A DNA stretch of 64,000 bases, taken from the NCBI GenBank assembly GCA_019925795.1, contig CM034307.1, forward strand, positions 34,001,201 through 34,065,200, read 5' to 3'. This document shows, piece after piece, positions 33,714 through 47,139 of the stretch. The notes below the pieces were generated by a model. That model was given only the letters and a program-made list of their open reading frames with translations. It was not told the DNA's origin and did not search any database. The position numbers were made by a program, and so were the translations under genes. The DNA comes from Dendrobium chrysotoxum (taxonomy: Eukaryota > Streptophyta > Magnoliopsida > Asparagales > Orchidaceae). The number at the start of each line of letters is the position of its first letter. The first letter of the stretch is position 1.

Positions 33714-35410
33714 TCAGTATAAGGCATTTATGTCAATCACACCTAATCTGGTCCTCAAAATGTTGAATGAGCCAAAGGCCAGTGGTTTAGTCAATATGTC
33801 AGCCAGCTGATTTTCAGTTGCTACATGATGTAGCTCAATGTCCTCTTTTGTAACATGGTCCCTAATAAAGTGATGCCTTATATCTATGTGTTTGGTTCTA
33901 AAATATTGGATTGGATTCTTAGAAATACAGATGGCATTAGTATTATCACACAGAACAGAAATTATGCCCACAGGTAACCTAAATCCAAGACTTATTGCTT
34001 CAACCAAAAAACTTGGGCCACACAACTTCCTAAAGCAATGTACTCAGCTTCAGCAGTGGAGAGTGCAACTGAGTTCTATTTTCTACTGGACTAGGAGACT
34101 AAAGACTGTCCTATGAATTGACAAGTTCTAGAAGTGCTCTTTCTATCCACCCTACACCTTGCAAAGTTAGAATCAGAATATCTAATAATCTCAAAAGAGG
34201 TGTTGTGCATAGGGTACCAAATTCCTAAGTTTGCGGTCGCTAAAAGATATCTAAGAATTCTCTTAACATAAGTCAGGTGGGACTCTTTAGGATCAGCTTG
34301 AAACCTAACATAAAGATAAATACTAAATATAATATCAGGTTGGCTAGCTGTCAGGTAAAGAAGTGATCCAATTATTCCTATATACTTCTTCTGATCAATA
34401 GATTTTCCACTTGAATCCTCATCTAACTGAATAGAGGAGCTCATGGGAGTGTTTATTATCTTAACTTTGTCCATTTTATATTTCTTCAAAATATCCTTGG
34501 TGTATTTAGATTTATTGAGAAATGTTCCATCATCCATTTGCCTTATGCTAAACCTTAAAAAATAGCACAATTCTCCCATCATGCTCATCTTAAACTCCTT
34601 ACTCATTGTTTTAGAAAACTCATTACATAAATATTTATCAGAAGATCCAAAAATTATATCATCAATATATATCTGGACAATGAGTAAATCATCCCCTATT
34701 CTCCTCAAAAAAAGGTGGTGTCTACGCTCACCTTAACAAACTCTCTTTCTAACAGGAATGTGCTAAGCCTCTCATACCAAGCATTGGGTGTCTGTTTCAA
34801 TTCATATAAGGCCTTTTTTAATTTATAAACATGATTTGGATATTGGGAACTCTCAAAATCTGGGGGTTGTTCTACAAAAACATCCTCTTTTATTGCCCCA
34901 TTTAAAAAGGCACTCTTGACATCCATTTGAAATAGCTTAAATCTCTTATAACAGGCAAAGGCTAGTAGCACCCTAATGGCTTCCAATCTAGCTACAGGGG
35001 TAAAGGTCTCCTCAAAATCAATCCCTTCAATCTGATTATACCCCTTAGCCACCAATCTTGCCTTATTCCTAACCACTACATCAGAATTATTCATCTTATT
35101 CTTAAAGACCCACTTAGTTCCACTATACTTTGATTCCTAGGTCTTTCTACTAGCTCCCAAACTTCATTCCTTATAAATTGATTCAATTCCTCTTACATAG
35201 CTAAGATCCAAAACTCATCAGAAAGGGCTTTATTGATGTTGGTGGGTTCAGTCATTGAGATAAAGGTAGGGTGGTTTACTTTCTTCCTAAGTCCATGCCT
35301 AGTCTTAACACCTTTGGAAGGGTCTCCTAAGATCAATTCTTTAGGATGACTAGAAGAATATCTCCAATCTCTAGGCAAAGTGTTTTGAGGATATACCCTT
35401 TCCTCCATAT
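33714..35410 (-). pseudogene. E6 reverse transcriptase and RNase H
   Basis: RT starts after the linker LPRDWRYSSSHPKE (35193-35408). The open blocks are 34705-35094 (VVRNKARLVAKGYNQIEGID, motif A FQMDVKSAFLNG with Asp kept) and 34091-34708 (active-site YIDDIIFGSS, SYTKDILKKY-like region, GSLLYLTASQPDI). RNase H is split by a stop near 34090 and ends with HVATENQLADILTKPLAFGS and GVIDINALY at 33714. Frameshifts lie near 34705 and 35100-35190. Catalytic residues are present, but the frame is broken in at least three places. Confidence 0.88.
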
Positions 35411-35467
35411 TTGCATTTTTAACCCCTTAGGTAATCTCTACTACCTCTTCTTCTTCCTCAACTCTAG

Positions 35468-36370
35468 TCACCTTAGGATCAGATTCATCAAACACACATG
35501 AGTTGTCTCTTCCACCACCAAAGTCCTATTATTAAGCACCCTAAAGGATTTCCCCACACTAGAATAACCTAGAAACACTCCTTCATCAGATTTGGGGTCA
35601 AACTTTCCTAAGGATGATTTCCCGTTATTCAGAATGAAAATCTTACAGCCAAAGACATGGAGGTGGGACATGTTTGGAGTTCTACCCTTAATGATCTCAT
35701 AAGGTGTCTTGTTTAGATTGGATCTGACATTCACCCTATTCAGCGTATAACAGGTAATGTTCACCGCTTTAGCCCAAAAGTATTTTGGTAGTGAATACTC
35801 AGCAAGCATGGCTCTAGCGGCTTCCACTAAGGTCCTGTTCTTCCTTTCAGCTACCCTGTTCTGCTGAGGGGTCCTAAGAGATGAAAAATTATGAATAATG
35901 CCTTGCTCCTCATAGAAAGTTCCAAACTTCACATTTTCAAACTCTCCACCATGATCACTATGAATAGTCAAGATCTCACAACCTAACTTCCTCTGAATCC
36001 AAGTGTAGAAAGACTTAAATTCATTAAATGACTCAGATTTATGTGACAGAAATTTAATCCAAGTGAACCTCGAGTAATCATCAACAATCACAAAACCATA
36101 GACTTTCCCCCTAAGCTGGTAGTGCTAATGGGTCCAAAGGGATCCATGTGAAGAACTTCTAAAGGTCTAGAGGTGCTAATGTCCTTAACAGAGTGAAAGG
36201 AGGACTAGACTTGCTTCCCTAATTGACAGGCATCACACAGGTGGTCCTTAGTGAACTTAAGCTTGGGGACACCTCTAACTAAGTCTTTTTAGGTGACTCT
36301 CCTAAGGGTTTTCATACTAGCATGACATAATCTTTTGTGTCACAATTAAGACTCATTAGCAGTAGTTTTT
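35468..36370 (-). pseudogene. E6 integrase
   Basis: Zinc-binding N-terminus at about 36370-36230 (LCHASMKTLRR, then LCDACQLGKQ) with several stops. The core is open for 207 codons (35468-36091). Catalytic acidic residues appear in MDPFGPIS, HSDHGGEFEN and PQQNRVAERKNRTLVEAARA, so the D,D,E set is intact. It continues to TPYEIIKGRTPNMSHLHVFG and FLGYSSVGKSFRVLNNRTLV. A frameshift at 35468 separates it from RT. Confidence 0.88.
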
Positions 36371-36432
36371 AAGCAAATAAAAAAATCAGCTTTAAAGAAA
36401 CTTACATCCAGTATGTAGACATTATTAATCCT

Positions 36433-36765
36433 TTATCCCTGCAAAATAATTTTATCATTTAAGCTTAAAATGTAGTAAGTGGGCTGAAATTTGATGTTGT
36501 ATCCTTTGTCACAGAGCTGACTGATGCTTAGAAGGTTGTGTTTCAATCCATATACAAGTAAAACATTATCAATCATAAAATTTTTTGAATCACTAAATAT
36601 ACCTGAACCTACCACTCTCTTGGTGGTGTTGTCTCCAAGTGTAACCTTGCCTCCAGCCCTGGCCTCCAGCGAAATGAATTGATTTGCATCTCCAGTCATG
36701 TGTCTTGAACATCCGCTATCCAGGTACCACATGCTTTCATGAGGTCTTGTGTAAGAGCACACCTA
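36433..36765 (-). pseudogene. E6 protease
   Basis: Open frame of about 110 codons with the active site WYLDSGCSRHMTGD intact, unlike E3 and E4. It is followed by GGKVTLGDNTTKRVVGSG and GLKHNLLSISQLCDKGYNIKF. It lies between gag and integrase as expected for a copia polyprotein, and would release the mature gag and pol proteins. A stop just upstream (near 36770) disconnects it from gag. Confidence 0.85.
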
Positions 36766-36789
36766 TAAAATCATCAAATATCAGATTTA

Positions 36790-37951
36790 GAAACCTAAAC
36801 AAGTTTGGGTTCCTTCTTATGAAAAAAAGAATACAATGCATGTGTGTTGTACTGTGAGACAGGTAATTTAGGCCTCCACACCCAATATATACTATAGTGA
36901 ACAGTGCAGGTGTGGGAGATGTGTCCTAACATGCTACAAGAAAAACATCTAACACCAGAAAAAGGGTCAACTAATCTACGTGGGTGATAGTGCCTCTTCC
37001 GAGGTTTGAATGAAACATGCTTTGATGATTTTGAAACAGATTCTTCAAAAAGTGGTGGTGCATAAAATTGTGCAAAAGTAGGTGGAATTTCATTTTTCTT
37101 AAAAGCACATATTTTTACACTCAAAATTTCATTTTCCTTTTTCAAACTTGCAATTTCAAAATTTAAATGGTATTCACTGCTATCTAAATCAGATGCATGA
37201 GTTTCTAATTATTTAAATACAGCTTTTAATTCAACATATAATATTTTTAACAGATCATCCTCAACAATTAAATCAGAATACTTTTTGTTCAACTCATCAA
37301 ATTCATCAAGTAGTGACATGTGATTGCAATCAATAGTAGAATGATCTTTAATCAAAATTTTATGCTCTTTTTGTAAATTTAGAAGTTCTAGTTTCAGGCT
37401 AGCATGAGTTTTCTTGAGCTTCCTATACGAAGCATGAATTCTTTCAGACACTTCAAATAATTGCTCGTAAGTAAGCTCACATACCTCTTCCTGGTCAGAC
37501 TGACCAGGATGATCATCAGCCATCAGACACAAGTTGGTTTTCTCCTCTTCAGCTTTAGTCTCAGAGGAGTCGGATGCAGAATATGCCTAGAATGCCTTTT
37601 GAATCCTCTTCTTATCCTTTCTGAATTTTGGTTTCTCCTCACTCTTTTTCTTGCTTGGGTTAGCTTTAAGTGTAGGACAATCAGCCTTAATATGTCCAGG
37701 CTTCCTGCATTAAAAAAAAATAGTATTAGATGAGCCTTTAAAATTTTTACTGGACTTACCCTTATTCCACTTCTGAAAGTTCTTATGTTTCTTCCTTAGA
37801 ACGCTTTTGAATTGCCTAGTGATTAAGGCAACATCATCACTATCAGACCCAAAAGAATCAGTGTCATTATCGTTGGCCTTCAGTGCCACAGTTTTCTCCT
37901 TCTTCTTCTCACCTGCATCAAGCTGTCTTTGGTTCACCCCTTGCTCGTAAG
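36790..37951 (-). pseudogene. E6 gag, C-terminal part, interrupted by G7
   Basis: Reads (minus strand) from the gypsy junction at 37951: end of the capsid-like domain (NQRQLDAGEKKKEK), first zinc knuckle at about 37670-37710 (CRKPGHIKADC), which has lost its first Cys to a poly-T mutation and a stop. An acidic stretch with SASDSSE and a long coiled coil (37209-37532) follow. An intact second knuckle at about 36906-36947 reads CFSCSMLGHISHTC. Two knuckles separated by about 250 residues is notable. The N-terminal half must lie beyond the right window edge, on the other side of G7. Confidence 0.85.
37947..37951 (-). repeat. Probable target duplication of G7, left copy
   Basis: GTAAG abuts the G7 LTR terminus TGTTTGATT. 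The partner copy is outside the window. Confidence 0.45.
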
Positions 37952-40900
37952 TGTTTGATTGAAAAATATTGTTTAAAAAAAATGTTTAATTTTCTTTGGG
38001 AAAGTTAAATTTCTGGAATTTTGATTTTATAACAAAACACTTATTATGAATAATATATCACCTCGAAAGGTGAATATATCATTCCCTAATAGGTTCAGAT
38101 TATAAATCTTCGAATTTATCTGATTATCATAGTCAAACTCAAGGAGAAACAACACACGATCTCAAAAGATCAAAATGATGTTTAATCAATTGTTTGATTA
38201 TGTTAATCTGAATAGGATCATTAATTTCATAATCAGAACTATGATTGCAATTGACATATCTATCCGAAGAAAGAAGATATCAATCATATCAATAGTTTGA
38301 ATATGAAAATAATGATCGCCATTTTTTGTTTTGATTTCCCAAAGATAATTAATTAAAGGTTTTAAAAAGGTTTGATTTTGAAATCAGGTCTGGGTTTCTA
38401 AATCTCCTACGAGCGCAAGCCCTCGTAGTTAATCACATCATAGGAAACCAGAAAATTTCCTACGAATACACTCGATTAAAATAGCGATACGAATTTTATT
38501 TAAGATTTTCAAAGCTTGATATTAAGGAGGTTAAGGATTGGGATTTCAAGTGGGAATGGTTCAAGGTTGAGCACTTATTTCTGGAGTCAAAGGAGAAGAG
38601 TAGGAGGTGTTTGAGATTCTGAATTACTTCAGAAACACCTCAAACTATCCTAAGTGTTGGGCTTGAATTAGATTGAAAGATATTTTAATGTTTAAGTGGT
38701 CAATTTTATTAGAAGGTGGGAATAAGATTCCCGAAAGATTGAGGTCTTAAGATGGGACATTTGCCTCAGAACCTAGGTCTAAAATTGGGTACTGAAAACC
38801 AGTGACCCAGAACCTAGCTAATGCAATGCAATCCTGGACTTATCCCGGCCTGGATTGGGGAGCCAGCTAAACCACCTAAACGCTTTTAAAACCATGAGTC
38901 AAAGTCTTTATGAAAGAGTGATTAAGGATGTTGTTTAAGATTTGTTTAAGGAGAGTGGGGCTGACATCTAGAGCAGATCCTAATTGACCCCTTAATATAT
39001 ATTGGGTTAAATGCTTAAGCTAGAAATACAATTAAAGATTTAGACTCAATTTTTAATTTGTATCTAATACAATGCATGCTAGTTGACTTGATGAAATGCT
39101 TAAATCAAAATGAAGCAGTTTTAAAATAGGCTTAAAAAATAGGTTTTATCCTAGAGATTGCACAACATCCCCCTTGGACAGAACTGCACCCTAATAGGTC
39201 AGGTGGTCTACCAGAACCCGCAGGCGGGGAGGTGCCTAACACGGATGAGAAAAGTCAATATGTATGCATGAAAAACTCCCGGCGAGTCCGGGCTTACTTC
39301 TTAAAAGCGTTAGAGTTTTTATCTGAGCTTAAAAATTTTAATTTTGTTTAAATAGAAAAGGTTTATGACCGTACCCTCACGAGCCTCCGATCAGGTTCCA
39401 GGCTAAATCAAATACGACATGCAATAAGCGCCAAAAAACTACTAAAAGCATGCAAGTCCTTAATCGCAATCAACATCAAGTAATCAAATCAATCAAATAA
39501 TTAAATTAATTAAATAAATGCTCAAACTGAAAGTCCATAGGCAAGTGCCCTTAATTATACAACCCAGGGTCTGCAGGAAAGTAAAGTGGCCGGGTACCAC
39601 TGACTACAACCCGGATTCTACTCCTAAGACTCAAGTGACTTTGAAATTTGAGATTCTTCTCGTTCTTCACTTCCTTGTCTTCTTGAATCTCCTTGGATCG
39701 TCCGATCTGGATATCCAAATGAAAAGAAACTCCCCTGAATAGGGGTGTTATCTTTTCTCTTTGGATACTTGAACTTCATCCTAATTTGGATCTCCAAATG
39801 GATAAGAACTCTCCCCTAAGCGATGTTCCTTCCTCTTTGGACCCCAAATTGGATTTTTAAACATCTCGATCTCAAATCACTTTAAACATTACAACTCAAT
39901 TTAAATCAAATTACATCAATTAAAAATTAAAAAAAATCTAGACTCAACAACCTGCAGGGTTATCCTAATAATCAACAGTTATATTTACATCCCAAGCAGT
40001 TAATATATTTGAAATTTAAATGCTCAAACCAGTCACACTTGGCCATGCTCTTTTTGATTTAAAGGGGGACTTAAGCATGCTTAGCACCTGTGTAATTTTA
40101 ATATTTATGATTTTTTTGCCCCCTTTAATTTATGCCCTGTATGAGCATGGCTACCTGCATAAGATTGAATTAGTACAAATCATCCCTAGCCTAGGGGTAG
40201 ATCTAATCGTACAATCAATCACAGAGTGCAGTAAATAAGTAAAAAAACACATCAATTCTACTACTAGCAAACAGCATGCAGTAAAAACTCAAAAACCCGG
40301 CACACAGCAGAAAAGTAAACACCGGCCAAGCCTAATACTAGAGTTGGTTGTCCTAGCAAACCATTTAAAGTGTGTGAGGTAGGCAGTGTGGCTTTGATGT
40401 GTCCTAAATAGGCACTTGATTGAAGTTGTTTGAGATTCAATTGGGTTGAAGGCTTAAGGGTATTTTAATTAAAGTTTAAATCTTAATGATTTGAATTTGA
40501 TTTTAAATTTGATTTAATTATTTGTTGGATACCACCTTTGTTTCACACCGAGGCCATGAAGTTTATTTCACCTTCCTTGGGGCTAATTTAATAGCCTCGT
40601 AGGCCCGGGTTACCCAGTGGTACCCGATATAATTAAATGATTTAAGTTTGATTAAGGTTTAAAGGTTAATTAAATTTTAATTAAGATTGGTTGATTGCTG
40701 GTTTTAATGTTGATTTCAGATTTTTTGGAATTTTGAATGATTTATTGAATTTTGGTATTTTCTGGATTATTTTCATGATTTAATTCAAGGGTCAAAAGTT
40801 GACTTTTTGATTTAAAATGTTTTCTAGAAATTTAATATTTTATTAAAATACTACACCTTAATACGATCAGTTAGACAGTAAGTACACTGAAATTGGATTT

Positions 40901-43810
40901 TTCTACATTTTATTATGAAGGTTTGAAGTTTTGACTTGATTTTGAACTAGATTTGATCAAAAGTTGACTTTTTCAAATTTGTTTGATTTCTGAAAACTTT
41001 ACATTTTTAATAAATATTAGACCTTAATATGAGTTGTATGCCTTTGAGTTTGCTCAATTTAGAGTTCATTTGAATTAGTTATGAATTTTTAAAGTTTTGA
41101 GTATTTATTGAATTATTTAAATTGTTTAATTAGAGACCCTTTTTGTGATTTGGATCCAAATGATCTCCAAACTTCTTGAAATCAACTCCAAAGGTCAGGA
41201 ATGACCTAAGGAGTGATTTCCAAGTGTTTGAGAAATTTTTAGAATTTTTAATTATTTTTAATTAATTAAATAAATTAAATATTAAATTTTAATTAAAGGT
41301 AGATTAAACTTAATTTTGACGTCCAGTCAAGGGGGTTTTATTTTTCATTGATTAAGAGTTTGCTTCTGATCAGTTTGAGGTATTAAATATAATTTTTAGA
41401 TTTAATCTTGATTTATTATAATTTCTTGAAGTTTTAAAGGATTAATTAAGGTTTAACTTTGATTAAGTTACTTAATGGACTTAATGATTTCAAAATTCGG
41501 TGAGAATTTTTCTTGAGGCTGAGAGTGTTTCTATATTCAAGTGTTCAAAATTTCAAGTCAATTGGAATTGTATCCTAATTATTAGAATTTTAATAAGTTT
41601 TCTAAATGAGTCCTTAATTGTTGTCCTTAATGATACTAGGTTAATTGGGTTCAAATCAAAGTCTCTAACCCTTGAACAAACATATATAAGGTGCATATAC
41701 ATAAACACAATCAAATCCTAAATCTAGGAGAGCCCTAAAGCTAGGTGGTGTGTGTATGCCCTAAACATGCAAAGATTAATGCTAATTAAATATGCTTAAT
41801 CAGATTAATGAATGATTAGATCATAATCATTCATTAACATTCCAACATGATTTCTATTCAAATATGTTAATCTATGTTTAAAATTCCAAAGTAGATCTCT
41901 CAACCTAATGGATTTAAATACATAAATATTATTTCAAAATAATTTTAAAATATATGCTTGACTTATATATAAAGCTATATAAAAATATATGTTTTGAATC
42001 TAAAATATTTAAGATATAACTAAGGTAAATTCAATAGCTAAATGAGAGATCTACTGATCTATTAAGGTCATCTGAAAATAAGTTTTTAATTTTCAAAATA
42101 ACTAACTTAATATTTAATTAGATGCTAATCAAATATTAAAATAATTAAATAATTAAAAAAACTTAAAATTAATCAAGTTTTGATCTCTGAATTTAATTTC
42201 AAATTAAAGTGCTTAATTTTCTGAAAATTTTGATATATTATACTTAATTTTCTGATTTAAAATGAATTTATTATGAATTTTTGAAGTTTAAATCAATTAA
42301 AAGGAATTCTTAAATAATTCTAAATTACTTAATGACTAAAAATAATTTTAAAATCAGTTAATTTAAATCTTTGCAGTTTTCAGAAATTTAAAAAAAAAAA
42401 TTATTTAAATGTATACATATATGTATATTAGTTTTTCAAAAATACTTAAATTATTAATTATTAATTAAATATTAATTAATAATTAAGTATTTAATTAATT
42501 AAAATATAAAATATAGTTTAAATTAATTTAATTTCAGAATTTTAAAATAATTTATTAATTATTGGATATTAATTAATTAAATTAATGAAAATTAATTGAT
42601 TATTTATTTAAAAATATTTAAAATTATTAAATAATTTAATATTGATTAAAATTTTAAAATCATTTAATATTTAACTGAAATTGTAAAATATTTAATATTA
42701 ATTAAAATATTAAACAATTTAATTATTAATTAAAATTATGAATCATTTAATATTAATCAAAATTCTAAAGTATTTAATATTAATTAAAATATTAAATAAC
42801 TTAATATTAATTAGAATTTTAAAATTAATTTATGTTAATTAATATTATAAAGTGCTTAATGTTAATTAAAATATTATATAACTCAATTATTAATTAAAAT
42901 TGTGAATTATTTAAAATAATTAATGTTTAATAATTAATATTTAAATAGAATATTTAATGTTTTAAATGTTAATTATTAGTTTATAATAATTAATATTTGA
43001 TATTAATATAGTTTAAAAAAAATCATAAAATTAAATTAATAATAATTTTGAATTTAGAATATTTAGTTTTCTGAAAATATATATTAATATATAACATATA
43101 TTTTATTATTTAATATTAATTTAATGTTAATTTAAAAGAAATTTAAATTTTTAAACGATTTTTTTTTTAAAAAAAAGAAATTTGCGGCAGGAATGCCACG
43201 TGGCGGCTCGCTATTCGCGGGCGTATAAGGCGCGACGGCGGCCAATCATTGGAAATGATTGCTCCGCCGCGCAATCATCAATGGATGATTCAAATTGGCG
43301 GGGTCCACGCGCTTTCCCCACTTAACCCAGTCAGCATATCGCACGGGCCGTTGGATCAGGCGCGTTCAGGAATCAGTGGCTACGATTGCGTCGAACGAGT
43401 GATTTCCCGGACAGCTGATCCCGCGGTTTTAAATGAACGGCTTAGATTGAGCCAACCCTGAAGATTAACCGCGGGATCTATCCTCCCGGTTCATTCAAAC
43501 CGCAGAATAGGAAGATCTTGACCGTTGATCATAAGATCAACGGTCCAGATCTTCCTCAATGAGCAGAAATTATAAACCGAGCCTTAGAACTCATTTTTCG
43601 CTCGTTCTGCCAAACGAATCAATCAAATGAATTGAAATTTTAAACCTAGCTAGCTGTAATGAATAGAATTCATGTGGACGTGTTTAAATTGCTTGAAAAG
43701 CGCTTTTTAAAAAGCTATTTAGCTCTAAGTGTGTAAGCTAGGGTTGAAGAATTTGAGAGATCTAACCGTTCGATTTTGGATTTTAAGGTCTCTCTGAATT
43801 TGTAGACAGT
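37952..43810 (-). repeat. G7 3' LTR (right boundary uncertain)
   Basis: 37952-42060 aligns base for base with 59890-64000, proving an LTR of at least 4.1 kb. The right boundary cannot be proved because the other copy leaves the window. A candidate is near 43810, where the minus strand reads TTTCGGGGAC then TGTCTACAAATTC (purine-rich, then TGT). A point near 43300 is another option. 42060-43160 is extremely AT-rich. 43185-43620 is a GC-rich palindromic island. No ORF in it is convincing. Confidence 0.75.
43185..43620. promoter_or_regulatory. GC-rich palindromic island with TATA motif
   Basis: An abrupt rise in G+C after more than 1 kb of AT-rich DNA. It contains a 12-bp perfect inverted repeat (43417-43428 with 43467-43478), a second pair (43423-43440 with 43486-43503), and a hairpin with 21-bp arms and one mismatch around a 4-base loop (43510-43555). 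TATAAACC follows at about 43571. Likely a regulatory part of the G7 LTR or its 3' flank; orientation is undecided because the TATA-like motif reads on both strands. Confidence 0.45.
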
Positions 43811-44499
43811 CCCCGAAACTTTCTCTAGTTGATGTCACGGTCGAAGGAGCTACGGATCAAGCTTTAGAAGACTTGGACGGATTCAAAGATGGTGAGGTCG
43901 GAGGCTTGCCGCCGGCGATCACGGACCGGAGGATTTGACCTTGGAAAGTCTTTTGAAGACTACTAGGAGCTCGAACGAATTGATATGGTGCTCTAGGAGG
44001 GCTTGAGTGGAGAGAGATTGAAGGATTGAGAATGATACCTCCTTAGGAGGTTTTACCCTATTCAATCCATTCCAGATTGAATGGAGGGCTAAGATTAATT
44101 GCATGGACTCTCTGATGGCTGCCAAGTGTCCAAGGGGTTGTTGGGAGCAGGGGGAATCAAGGACAAAGGCACATCCTAGTTGGAAAGGGGTTTTTGTCCT
44201 TTTGCAAGCATGTGGGAATGATCCAAGCCATTGGATCTTGATTTGAAGGCTGGGGGTAGTCCTAGGAAGGTTCTAGAGTGGTTTCAAGCAGCTGGAAAGG
44301 TTTAGGGAAAAGGGGATTAGGCTTAAGATGGGTTTTGACCATCTTTGACCCATTTGAACCCTTGGTTTGACCATTTGACTGGTCCCCATGCCACATGGAA
44401 GCTTAGGTGGCATGAGAGGGAGGTTTGAGAGCTGGAGTGATGGGTTAGAAGGGTTTAAATGGAATAGATTAAGTTCAAGAGGTGTTTTGACCACATTCA

Positions 44500-45960
44500 A
44501 TCCATTCACTTGACTTGTTGACCATATTGACTGGTCAAACAGTCAAGGGTACTGCTGAGGTGGACTAAGGGAGGTCTTGGGAGCTGCTTAAGAGACACTT
44601 GAGAGCTTGATTTAAAATACATGGGTATTTGATTAAAGATTTAGGAGTTTGACCAAAATTAATATGTAGACTTTGGTCAAAATTCCTAAGATTTGATGGG
44701 CCAAGCATTAGGACATACCAAGGGCATGATTTGAAATGAATCTAATGGCTTGACAGTAGTGCTTTGATGGAGTGAGTTGATCTAATCCAAATAGACTAGA
44801 TTTGACTAAACTTAGTTTAGTTGACCAAGTCAACTAGTAACTTGGTCAAGGGTCCCATCAAGTTTGAATCATTGAGAAGAGTGATTAGAGAGGTTTGAAT
44901 GGGATTTGATGGGGTTTGAATAATTTGCTTAAGTTGGGTTTGAGTGTATATAGTGAATGAGCTTAAGTTGACTAGGTTTGACCAGATATGGATCTAGTTG
45001 ACCAAGTCAACTGATGACTAGGATATGATGTCCAGTCAAGTCCACATCACTAGGGGGAGTGATCAAAGAAGCTTGAAGGAGTTTTGAGTGCATTTAAGAC
45101 TTGATTTAAAATAAAGAATCTTAAGGGTTTGAACTGGTCAACCTGGGTTGACTTGGTCAACCAGGTTGACCTAAGGTCAGAGTTTGGGCAGGAATGATTC
45201 AAAATGAGGTTTAAAGTCTGGTAGAAGTGGTTTGAGGGTTTGAATAGGTCATTTGGGTCAAATCACCTATTTGAACCCTTAATGGGCTTAATAGGTCAAC
45301 TGGGTTGACTTGGTCAACCAAGTTGACCCAGGGTTAGGGTTTGAACTGGAATGGTTTGAAATGATGAATGGGGTCTAGTGGAGGTGGTTTCAGGGTTTAA
45401 ATGGGTCATCTAGGTCAAATGACCTGTTTAGGCCCTTAATGGGCCTAATGGGTCAACTAGGTTGACTTGGTCAACCAGGTTGACCCAGGGTCGAGGATTG
45501 GGTCCAACCAGTTCAGAATAATATTCTGAATCTACTGGTGGTGGTCTCAAGGTCTGGAGAGGTTGCTTGGTCAAAATGACCTATTTGGGCCCTTAATGGG
45601 CCTTTTAGGTCAACCCTGGTTGACTTGGTCAACTAGGTGGGTCCAGGGTCTGGAAATGGGTTCAACAGATTTAAAATGATATTTGGAGACCAATAGAGGT
45701 GGTCCCAAGGTCTGGGGAGGTCATTTGGTCAAAATGACCTGTTTTGACCCTAAAGGGGCCTTCTAGGTCAACTAGGTTGACTTGGTCAACCAGGTTGACC
45801 CAGGGGCTGGTTCTGGGTTCAATGGATTTGGTTTGACATTTGAAATTTGCTGGAAGTGACTGCATTTGATTTGGAACTCATTTGACCAAAGTGACTATTC
45901 ACACCCCATAGGGGCATTTTGGTCATTTTGACCCCTGGTCAACTGGGGGTCAAATTGAAT
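44500..45960. repeat. Tandem array, ~157-bp monomer with GGTTGACTTGGTCAACC core
   Basis: The core TTGACTTGGTCAACC occurs at about 45149, 45305, 45462, 45620 and 45777, spaced 156-158 bp. Each core is part of an inverted repeat GGTTGACTTGGTCAACC, followed by AGGTTGACC. More diverged copies precede (about 44820 and 44997) and follow (about 45930). Confidence 0.85.
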
Positions 45961-46379
45961 CCAACAAAATATAGTTTAATACTCAATGGGTCATAATCAA
46001 GGGTCTGGAGGTAATTGGAGGCTTTGGAGAAAGCTCCAGGGTCAAAACCCACTGGGTGGTAGGTCCAGTGGCATAGATTGTAAATATTTGAAGGTTTTAT
46101 AGCCTTTGGATTTCAATTCAGTTTCTGGGGTTAGAGACCTCAGAATGAGCTCAAATTTGGAGGGTTGCCTCTAGAGACATGTCACATCAGTGTGGAACTG
46201 ACAGACCTTGAATCAGAGGTCATTTTATAGGGTTTTGAAATATTCAAAGATTTGCTGGAAAAGGCTTTCAGGACTTAGACCTTTGGCCTTGGATTTGAAT
46301 CTGGAAATCTAGTTTTGAATTGGATTTTGAGCTTGAATGATAGGATTTGAATTAAGTTTAGATTAAATTGAAATCTGGA

Positions 46380-46975
46380 TTGATCTAGAAGAATCCTAGG
46401 GTTTAGAATAGGTCCTAAGGTCCAAATCAGCTTAAGGAATTCCTAGAGTCTAGAATAGATCCTAGGGACTGGAGTCTGGGAAGATCCTAGAATCTATAAG
46501 TCCTAGGGAAATCCTAGGATCTGGGGTCTGGAAGAATCCTATAGTCTAGAAGAATCCTAAGATCTAGGAGTTCTAAGATTCAAGATCTAGAAGGATCTTA
46601 GGATCTAGAGTAGATCCTAAAGTTTTATTTCTAGGAAGATCTTAGGGTTTGGAAGTCCTAGGGCCTGAGATCTAGAATAGTCTTAGGATCTAGAAGAATC
46701 CTAAGCTCTAGATAGATCTAAGAGAATCCTAGGATCTAAGAGGATCATATGATCTAGAGTCAGGTAGAATCGTAGGGTCTAGAATAGATCCTAGGGTCTG
46801 AAGTCTAGGAGAATCCTAGAATCTAGATTTGTCTTAAATTGTATTGATCTGGGGTCAGGATTGATTTGAATTTGGATTGATCTTAAAGTCTGGATTGATC
46901 TAAGATCAGATTGATCCTAGGGTTAAGATTGATCCTAAGGTCTGGATTGATCTTACTGAGCTCATACAAAGATGA
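46380..46975. repeat. Short degenerate repeats (CCTAGGATCTAG type)
   Basis: Irregular 15-25 bp repeats built from AGATCCTAGGGTCTGGA-like phrases, about 25 copies. The last part changes to GGATTGATCTTAAGGTC phrases. Confidence 0.75.
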
Positions 46976-47139
46976 GGTCAACAAATGGACCCCCAATATG
47001 TGTAATAGAATGTAGTTCTATTGCACATATTGGCGTTGACCGAATAGGATGGTCAAGTCTGGAGTTTTGATCCTAAGGGAAAAATAAATTTATCCCTTGG
47101 GAATCAGAGTTTTAATAGATACTAGGGTAGTGCTAGAAA

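Noticed and set aside
43249..43461. 70-codon ORF in the GC-rich island
   Set aside because: Spans palindromic non-coding DNA, absent from any recognised family.
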